Below are positions 56,509-64,000 of a stretch of DNA of 64,000 bases, in pieces. The stretch is from positions 50,076,778 to 50,140,777 of the forward strand of contig NC_057768.1 of assembly GCF_010389155.1 (NCBI RefSeq), in the 5' to 3' direction. Each line of letters starts with the position of its first letter. The stretch's first letter is position 1. The position numbers and the translations under genes are program-made. Source of the DNA: Erigeron canadensis (taxonomy: Eukaryota; Streptophyta; Magnoliopsida; Asterales; Asteraceae). The notes beneath the pieces were generated by a model. That model did no database searches. It saw only the letters and a program-made list of their open reading frames with translations, and had not been told where the DNA came from.

Positions 56509-59500
56509 TTCCCACATGCATTCTTCCTTGGCCTTAATTAATTCAGCATCATTTTGTCTTTCTGGCTTCAGCAGTTCTCTATCAATTAGCTTCACAAACT
56601 CTTGATTGTTAGAAGACTTGATGCGGTATTTCCTAATCTTTACCAGAAATGCCGAGGAAGCAATGCTAATTTCATTTGTTCAAAAGAACAGTTCATGAAC
56701 ATGAACATTACAGAAACACAATCCTCCCAGCTTTTCATCATACTCTCCATCTACGAAGAGAGTTCTTGATGGCATCTTCAAGTTAAGAAGTGGCTCTTCT
56801 TCAATGTTTGCTTTCGGGACAGCTCTGAGAATAGAAGGGAGCTGAGAGACTGCTTGACCAGCAACTGTCCTCTTGGTGCCACTTCTTGGTTGTTGGGGAG
56901 GAAGAGGAGGATAAGGATGTTTGGCAGAGCTGAGCAACGAATCTTTCACTTTATATTTTCGCTCTTTGCTTCTAATGTCTTTGATTTGCTCTCCAGCCAT
57001 CTTAAGTAGAGGATCAAATTGTGGTGTCTTCTTATCTTTAATCAGCTTGAAGATCTCGATCCACTCGGTTGGCCCAAGTGTAGAAGGTTTGACATTCTTC
57101 AGATTGAACAACTTGGGCATTCCTCTTCTTTGAATACATAAATTCATACCTTGCTGAGTGAGAGTAGGAGTTACCTTGAGAATTTCTTCTTCTCTTTGTC
57201 TGATCTCTCTTGTCTTGAGATAAGTTGCCTGACTCTCCTCCAAGGTTTTAGCCTTCTTAGCAAAGAATTGCTCCTCATTCCTCTTGAGAGCAGCCAAACC
57301 CAATTTTCTCGTTTATTCATCAGCGCCTTGTAATTCTTCATTTACAATCTGCTCACTGATGAACTTAGCTGATAGCTCTTCTTTTTTCTTTTTGCTTAGT
57401 CTTTCATGTTGAGCTACAACTTCTTCTGGAGAAAGATCAGTGGAGGCAGTTGTTGATTTCGGAAAGGCTCCAAACATCAATTTTTCTTGCTGACGAGGTT
57501 TGGGTGGCTTGCTTTGAGAAACCATGACTGCTTTGCCTTTTTCAGCAAATCTCTTTTCAAGAGCAGCATGGAACTCAGGAGTTGGTTTAAAGGAAGATAC
57601 ATTGATTGGCCTCGCTGGCACCACTTCAGCAGGCTTTGAAACAACTTTAGTAAGACCAGCTGGCACCTCCTCAGCTGTCTTCTTAACAACTTCTTCATTT
57701 GTTTTCTCCCCCTCAACATCAACCTTCTCAGCTTCATCATTGTTTTTTTGCTCCTCATCAACATTTGCCTCAGTTTCAATACTTTGGGAACTCAGGGGAG
57801 CATTTTCAGCTTGAATGTTGTCAGTTGGGACCTCCCCAGCTGTTTTCTCCCCCTTGGAAGCAGCGGAGGCATCAGCGGCTTCCATCTTTGTTTTAAGGAG
57901 GCCCAACATTTCATGCATCATACTTTTCAACTCACCAACTTCTGTTTCTAGTTTGGACGTTCGATCATCAGAAGTGGCAGCAGAGGAAGATTGTGATTTG
58001 AGAGAAGAGATTTCTTGGGTGAGAGTGGTTAGAAAATCATCTTGATGCTTGGAAAAAGTAGAAACGGTGTGATTTAGTTGATTCAGATGGGCTGTGAAGA
58101 GAATGTTTGATTGAGAGAGTTGATGAAGTGAAGAAACAAGACCAGGAACTTCAGTGGCCAAGTTAGACTTTAGGAACTCATCCTTTAACTTTTCAAGAGA
58201 AGCTGAGATAGAAGAGTTTGAGGTGCTAACCCGTTTCATGCTGGCATCAAGTAAAGTTTGATTTTGACGAAGAAGGCGCTCATGAGTTAGCTCGCTCGCA
58301 CGATGATCCTTCTTGATTCCAAATATGTTGTCCTTAAGTTCAGCTAGCTTATCTTGCAAGATATCATTCCCAGCGACCAACTCACCAAACTTCGCCCAAG
58401 CCCCTAGGTTTAGCTCAGCTACTTTGTCAACCAACCATGCATATAAGTATCCATGTCTATTTCCCTGACTTTGGCACACTTGCACCCTTCTTAAAATTTC
58501 TTGCAGCTGGTATGTTTCCACATAGTCCAAACCAGGCAAGTTGATGGCAGTGAAGGCAGTAGTCGCTTCTTGTGGAGAAGGCACTTTCAAATTCTTCAGC
58601 GACACTGGGTATTTGCTACAAGGAAGGCCAAAGAAATCAGGATGATGTAGCGGTGGCACTTCCATTATTATTTCATCATCCACCTCCTCAGCTTCAACAT
58701 ATACTGCAAGCTTCATTTTCACAATTTTGCACAACATTACTCTCTTTTGAAGCTTAGCATCATCTAATTCGAGTTCAAACTCTCCAAAGTGACCATCAAG
58801 TTCAAACTTAGCAGTGGGCTTTGGAGAGAATCTTGGAGGAGGTGGCATGTCTCAAGAGACTCTGGGACATCATCAAAATGTTTAGGAGAAGAGATAAGCA
58901 CATATCTTAAGTCTTCAGCCAAAAACCCACTAACAACATCTTCCTCACTTTCTTCAGCAGCAGCGAGTGTGATTTCAGCTTCATCATTTAATGGGTCGAA
59001 CTCACTGCCAGCTTCTTCATCAGTAAGATTACCAAAAATATATGTCTCGGTCCCTGCAAAAGCAGTTTCCAAGACAGAAGTAGATTGGGGTTAAGGGAAC
59101 CTGGTGCCTCAACCTCAGTGTGTTGTTCCACCAAGGTATCATTGGCCGTAGAGGGTGTTGACTCTAGCATCACCTGTGATCTGGCTGCTGTCAACGACTC
59201 AGAGGGTATTTGAGAAGAAGGTGGAATATTTAGTTGGGGTGGATTTGGACTTAGACCTCTAGTGGGTTGGGGTGACCCAATATCTTCACCAACCTCTCTT
59301 ACAGAAATTTGAGGTGGCTGCTTGCTGCTCCCGTTTAACTCGTCAACAGGCTGTTGGGAGGCTACTGATGGGGTGGCTTGGGTACTATCGTCCTTGGGCG
59401 TAGAGGACATCCTAACCTTTGGTTGGCCCTTTGGATTACTCCGCTATCATTTTGGGACGACAGCGGAGGGTGAAGATTGGATATCTTTAGTTGGGGATGC

Positions 59501-60545
59501 TACCTTAGATTTTCTTTTGGCTTGTTTGGAGGCTTTGGAGGTCGCTGGGGGGTTTTCCAGCGAACCAGCCTCCGAAGACATTTGGGCATCCACAGCGACC
59601 GTATCAACCACTTCATCAGAAAGAAATGCTACCTCCCAGTCGTTGTTTTTGGGGTATAGAGAGGAGTTTAAGGAAAATAATACCTCTTTCATGTGAGAGG
59701 TGAGCCTTGCAACAAGATGTTCAGCTGGCTACTTGTATATGTTGTTCCCAACCCTTGCAATTGGGATTGTTGAAGCGTCTGGCAGCGATTAGGCATCACC
59801 GAGAGCTTCCTTGAAGATTACTGAGAATAGCCTAACAAAAGGTACAGTATGTGACCTATTGTTCATGGAGACCTTGTTCTTCATGTCATTGAAGATCAGC
59901 AGCCCAAAGTCAACAAACCTCCCTTCTGCAAGCGCATGAATCATAGGCATAGAAGTAGTTGATGCCTGATTGTATGACCCAGAATTTCCACCCATACATT
60001 GAATTACATGGGTGAAAAGAACTCTCCAGATCCTTGGGGATCGTGGAAGGAGGGTTCTTTAGATTATAGTTATACCCAATCGACGGCAGCCATGCTTTCC
60101 ATTCACTTTCAGTAGCAGGCTCCACAAAACTATTTTCATTTGTTTCTTGAGGAAAACCAAGGATTTGGCGAAGGGACGCATGAGTGATAGTGACAGTTTT
60201 CGTCCCTTCTCTAACAGTACCCACAATCGACTGGGTAGACTCATCATAGTTGCATGTCCACAAGAATTCATGAAGAAGATGAACGTATATCTTCTCTGGA
60301 TCTGCCATTATACAAGGGCTGGCAGGGGAAGCATGGATAAAATCCAACATAGGCTTATATCCTTTAGTACCTTTCGGTACGTCAGACGAGCCGAGATGGT
60401 TGTTCGGCTTAACAACCATCTTCGAAGTAGAGAAAGAGATCTTAGAATATTTTACAATGTTGGAGGATGGAGAGAAAGAAGTGGAGTTTAGATAAGATTT
60501 TAGAGTGGCTGCGGAAGCAGATGGAGTTTCAGAAGATGAAGCCAT
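56509..60545 (-). pseudogene. Long env-like / unknown ORF downstream of copia pol, broken
   Basis: Starts MASSSETPSASAATLKSYL at 60545. The N-terminal part has YVHLLHEFLWTCNYDES and ITHASLRQILGFP. A shift near 60015 leads to a segment with RFVDFGLLIFNDMKNK. A Ser/Pro-rich acidic middle follows (59692-58770), again crossing frames. A 511-codon open block (58848-57313) has PGLDYVETYQLQEIL, then heptad-rich coiled coil (about its residues 140-320) and a Glu/Lys-rich tail. After an in-frame TAA (57313-57315) the final block (57303-56680) ends at a TGA before the conserved LVKIRKY, which remains readable to 56509. I see no clear signal peptide or transmembrane helix, so env-like is positional only. 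Its C-terminus is conserved at 4.2-4.9 kb. At least four frameshifts and three internal stops. Confidence 0.65.
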
Positions 60546-61214
60546 TTTGATTTTAGTAGTGAGATAAGAAGATGCAAAGAACGGAGGAAGTAAAGATCAA
60601 GATTTAGAGAAGATGAATAATTTTTGAGAGATTTAAAGAGAATGAATAGTTGAAAGAAAGCATGAAAAAGAAAGTATGGGTATGAGGTTGTATATATAGG
60701 GTGTGGTGAAGGAATGAGATTGGTCAGAAATGAAAAGACAAAAGAGAGTTTTTCTCTCTCCTCATTTTCAACATCTACAGTTGCTTAACAACTGTAACCC
60801 TATATATATTTATATATATATAAAACCCTTTGTGAGTAACGTTTTGAAAAAGAAAAAAAAGATATTTACAAAATACTTGAGTATGCGCCGTATGCGTCTG
60901 ACAGAAACAGACCAACAGAGGCATAGTCACAGTCTCAAGTGGACAGATGACGTACTTGAGTAAAACAAGTGGGTAACTTTTTTGTAAAAGTGTATAATAT
61001 GTGGCACAGAAGACTGCCACGTTGCCAACATAGTTACATCCGAAATAGTGAGTTTCAGATCCAGTCCTATGTTTTATTTAATATGTTTTATATATCTAAA
61101 TAGAACATGTCTAAGTGAACGTATCGATAAAGGCATATTTTATATTAGATATCAGCGAGCATATGACACTCATATGGTCGCTGAGATACAATTTTTGGCA
61201 AATTGTCAGCCATC

Positions 61215-61508
61215 AACGGATTTTAGGAGTCTTTACCAATAACCGTTTGCTATTGGACTAGATGGAAACTTTTGGCTTTCCATTGCCTTCATTTTGCTTT
61301 TTCCCAAAGCACAGGGATAAACGGATTTTAGGAGTCTTTACCAATAACTGTTTGCTATTGGACTAGATGGAAACTTTTGGCTTTCCATTGCCTTTATTTT
61401 GCTTTTTCCCAAAGCAACAGGGATAAACGGATTTTAGAAGTCTTTACCAATAACCGTTTGCTATTGGACTAGATGGAAACTTTTGGCTTTCCATTGCCTT
61501 TATTTTGT
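61215..61508. repeat. 106-bp tandem repeat, about 2.8 copies, in the pol-env spacer
   Basis: ACGGATTTTAGGAGTCTTTA starts units at 61215, 61321 and 61427 (AGAAG in the third). Units contain GCTATTGGACTAGATGG, AACTTTTGGCTTTCCATTGC and TTTGCTTTTTCCCAAAGC. Copies differ at only a few bases, so the expansion is recent. Confidence 0.95.
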
Positions 61509-61569
61509 TTAGCAAGCAAGACAAACTTAAACTTGCTGACTCCAATTAAGCTTACACATGATATGTAAG

Positions 61570-63994
61570 TTAGATAGCAGAGTCACCATTCAACATCCCC
61601 AACCTACTGACAAGATCTTTAAATCTCTTTTCATCTAAGGGTTTTGTGAAGATGTCAGCGAGTTGATCATCAGTGGGGATGAAATAAAGTTCAACATCCC
61701 CTTTCATGACATGGTCACGTATGAAATGATACCTAATGTCTATGTGTTTGGTTTTGGAATGTTGAATAGGATTATGTGTGATAGCAATTGCACTTGTATT
61801 GTCACACATAATGGGAATCTTAGTGTAGTCTAAGTCATAGTCAGCGAGTTGGTGTTTCATCCAGAGGACTTGTGCACAACAACTTGCTGCCGACACATAT
61901 TCTGCTTCAGCAGTGGAGATGGACACTGTATGCTGTTTCTTACTAGACCAACTAGTTAACCTCCCCCCCAACAAATGACATCCTCCACTGGTACTCTTAC
62001 GATCTAACATGCAGCCAGCATAGTCAGAATCAGAGTAAGCAACAAGGTCAAAATTGGACTCCTTGGGATACCAAAGACCTAAGGTCATGGTACCCTTCAG
62101 GTATTTGAAGATTCTCTTAACAGCAAGAAGATGAGATTCTTTAGGAGATGCTTGATATCTTGCACATAAGCAAGTAGCAAACATGATATCAGGACGACTC
62201 GCAGTAAGATACATTAGCGAGCCAATCATCCCATGTTAGTGAGTGGGGTTCACATGCTTACTATCAGGATCAGCATGGACATTATTGGGAGGAGACATGG
62301 GAGTTGGCTTCGGAGAAATATCATACATATCAAACTTAGCCAACATGTCTCGAATATACTTTTCCTGGTTGATAAAAATACCATCAGCGAGCTGACGTAT
62401 TTGCAAACCAAGAAAGAAGGTTAATTCTCCCATCATACTCATTTCAAAATGAGATGACATAAGGGAACTAAACTTTTTGCATAGTTTAGTGCTTGAGGAT
62501 CCAAATATAATGTCATCAACATAAATTTGGACATATAGTATATGAGCACCTTTTCAAAAGATGAAAAGAGTGCTGTCAATGGATCCTTGCTGAAAGTTGT
62601 TCGAGAGGAGAAATTCTGAGAGTGTGTCGAACCAAGCCCTAGGGGCTTGTTTAAGACCGTATAAAGCCTTATTAAGACGAAAGACATGATGTGGCTTGGC
62701 TAGATCTTCAAAACCAGGTGGCTGCTTGATATAGACTTCTTCATCGAGTTTTCCATTTAGGAAGGCATTCTTAACGTCCATTTGATAGACTTTGAAGTCA
62801 CGATAAGCAGCATGTGCCAAAAATAAGCGTATAGCTTCTAATCTAGCCACTGAAGCAAAGGTTTCATCAAAGTCTACTCCTTCTTCTTGAAGATAACCTT
62901 GTGCAACCAGCCTAGCCTTGTTGCGTATAACAACACCGTCTTCGTCCATTTTATTTCTATATACCCACTTGGTACCAATAGGTTCCTTACCATGTGGTAA
63001 AGGAACTAAAAACCAGACGCATCGGTCGTTGAAATTGAGTTAGTTCCTCTTGCATGGCAGCAACCCAAGAGGGATCAGCCATTGCCTCACCAATATTTTT
63101 GGGAGTGATCATTGACAAGAAGTTTACATAAAGACATGTGTTTCTTGTCGCTAATCGAGTGACAATACCCTGCTGAGGATCACCAATGACTTGGTGAGCG
63201 GGGTGACTAGTTGTCCACCTAAGTGAAGGAACACTTGAAGAACCTAGTTGAGTATCAGCAGAAGATGGGGTGATGGAGACAGAAGGAAGAGGATTGTATG
63301 AAGAAAGGTCGATAGTGACAGTGGGTTCAGCGACAGGATGATCAGTTGAGTTATTTGACTGAGTTGAGTTATCATTGATGTTGGAGTCATCAGCAGACTC
63401 CATATTCTCAGCATTTGCTGAGGCATCATGAAACTCATCATCAGCGAGATCAGCAGCATGAACATCCTTAGTCAACGATCTATCATTGGCTGAGGAGACC
63501 TGGATTGATCTCAAAATAGGTTCAACTGGCTCAATTGAGTAAACATGAGCAACAACTTGTTCCTCATCAGTACACACTGATGTATCATGAGATGTCTGCT
63601 GAAGACATTCAGGTAAGGTACAAGGTGCATCGGAAAATGAGTCAGCTTCCTCATTGGAGGGATTGGTGAACTTACTGAAAACTTCTTCATATGAGGAGGA
63701 TTGTATGTCTTTTAAAGCAGATGAACTTTCATCAAAAGTGACATGAATGGATTCATCTACTTTTTGAAGACGAACATTAAATACCCTAAATGCTTTGCTT
63801 ATAGATGAGTATCCTACAAAATAACCATCATCCGCTTTGGGATCAAACTTACCTAGGTGATCCCTATTATTCAAAATGAATACAGGGCATCCAAACACAT
63901 GAAAGTATTTGACTTGAGGTTTCTTACCTCTTAAGACTTCATATGTTGTCTTATTATGTCTTTTGACAATTAGACAGCGATTCTGGGTTGACAA
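61570..63994 (-). pseudogene. Ty1/copia pol, 3' two-thirds, broken
   Basis: The frame enters from the right edge and carries the integrase C-terminus (HVFGCPVFILNN, KADDGYFVGYSS) and a Ser/Asp-rich linker, then IGEAMADPSWVAAMQEEL at the reverse transcriptase start. It shifts frame near 63030. Reverse transcriptase continues with [25 protein letters not shown] and a TGA at 62554-62556 where related elements have an Arg. IYVDDIIFGS then holds the catalytic Asp pair. A TAA lies at 62236-62238, before MIGSLMYLTASRPD. RNase H follows: SDSDYAGC, KSTSGGCHLLGG, STAEAEYVSA, CDNTSAI. The final stop is at 61570. Catalytic residues survive, but one shift and two stops separate them. Confidence 0.88.
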
Positions 63995-64000
63995 GCTTGT

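Larger units (their letters stand above)
55720..64000 (-). mobile_element. Sirevirus-like Ty1/copia element (3' portion; 5' part outside the window)
   Basis: On the minus strand: pol (integrase C-terminus, reverse transcriptase, RNase H) from the window edge to 61570, a 1-kb spacer with a minisatellite, a 4-kb env-like region (60545-56509), a polypurine tract (56364-56376) and an LTR. Motifs such as GLWYPKE, YFIPTDDQLADIFTKPL and an extra long ORF after pol point to the SIRE/Maximus lineage. Several frameshifts and nonsense codons in both ORFs make it inactive. Confidence 0.85.

Noticed and set aside
59322..59696. Open frames on the plus strand across 57.5-59.7 kb
   Set aside because: They are antisense shadows of the env-like ORF, which has the homology and composition of the coding strand.

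Overview
This looks like nuclear DNA of a flowering plant, most likely a eudicot. It is AT-rich, holds two intact plant genes 44.5 kb apart, and fills the space between and after them with nested plant transposable elements. The retroelement proteins and LTR style remind me of Asteraceae, but that is a weak impression and I could not test it.

Genes. An intronless, secreted pepsin-type (A1, nepenthesin-like) aspartic protease lies at 976-2385 (+). A cell-wall hybrid proline-rich protein of the DC2.15 / 8-cysteine-motif type lies at 46918-47367 (+), with a clear TATA box and a hAT-type MITE about 160 bp upstream of it. Everything else that codes is transposon-derived or broken: a PIF/Harbinger-type transposase relic (38747-40041), the 3' end of an ARF-GAP (AGD6/7-like) gene as a pseudogene (50641-51067), and a possible orphan exon (30247-30380, -).

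Layout. 1-7400: protease, a Tourist MITE (3177-3466), and a 5'-truncated Sirevirus-like copia tail (about 4136-5688). 7425-12860: AT-rich DNA with Helitron-like termini and old tandem duplications. 12867-24249: one full-length Athila-type Ty3/gypsy element on the minus strand, with TSD CGTGT, LTRs about 1.8% different by my count, and several disabling lesions. 24250-36040: MITEs, a Helitron (33149-35405), a gypsy fragment, and a cluster of inverted-repeat elements, three of them inserted in (AT)n tracts. 37234-43391: two solo LTRs either side of the Harbinger relic. 43457-46118: a very large inverted-repeat element with a Helitron inserted in one arm. 46219-51067: hAT MITE, the proline-rich gene, a CACTA element split by a solo LTR, and the ARF-GAP pseudogene. 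51291-55700: two related solo LTRs and Helitron-like ends. 55720-64000: the 3' part of a Sirevirus-like copia element (minus strand; its 5' end is outside the window) with a long env-like ORF that is shared with the tail at 4.1-5.7 kb.

The most unusual structure is the 27.4-35.9 kb cluster. Its inverted-repeat elements belong to different terminal families, yet two of them carry the same internal cassette, which recurs a third time nearby. One element encloses a TTGGGTCAGC minisatellite and another an array built on ACACATGTGT. The second is the 43.4-46.1 kb palindrome, whose opposite arm serves as the empty site for the Helitron inside it.

No prokaryotic features, CRISPR arrays, rRNA genes or convincing tRNA genes were seen.
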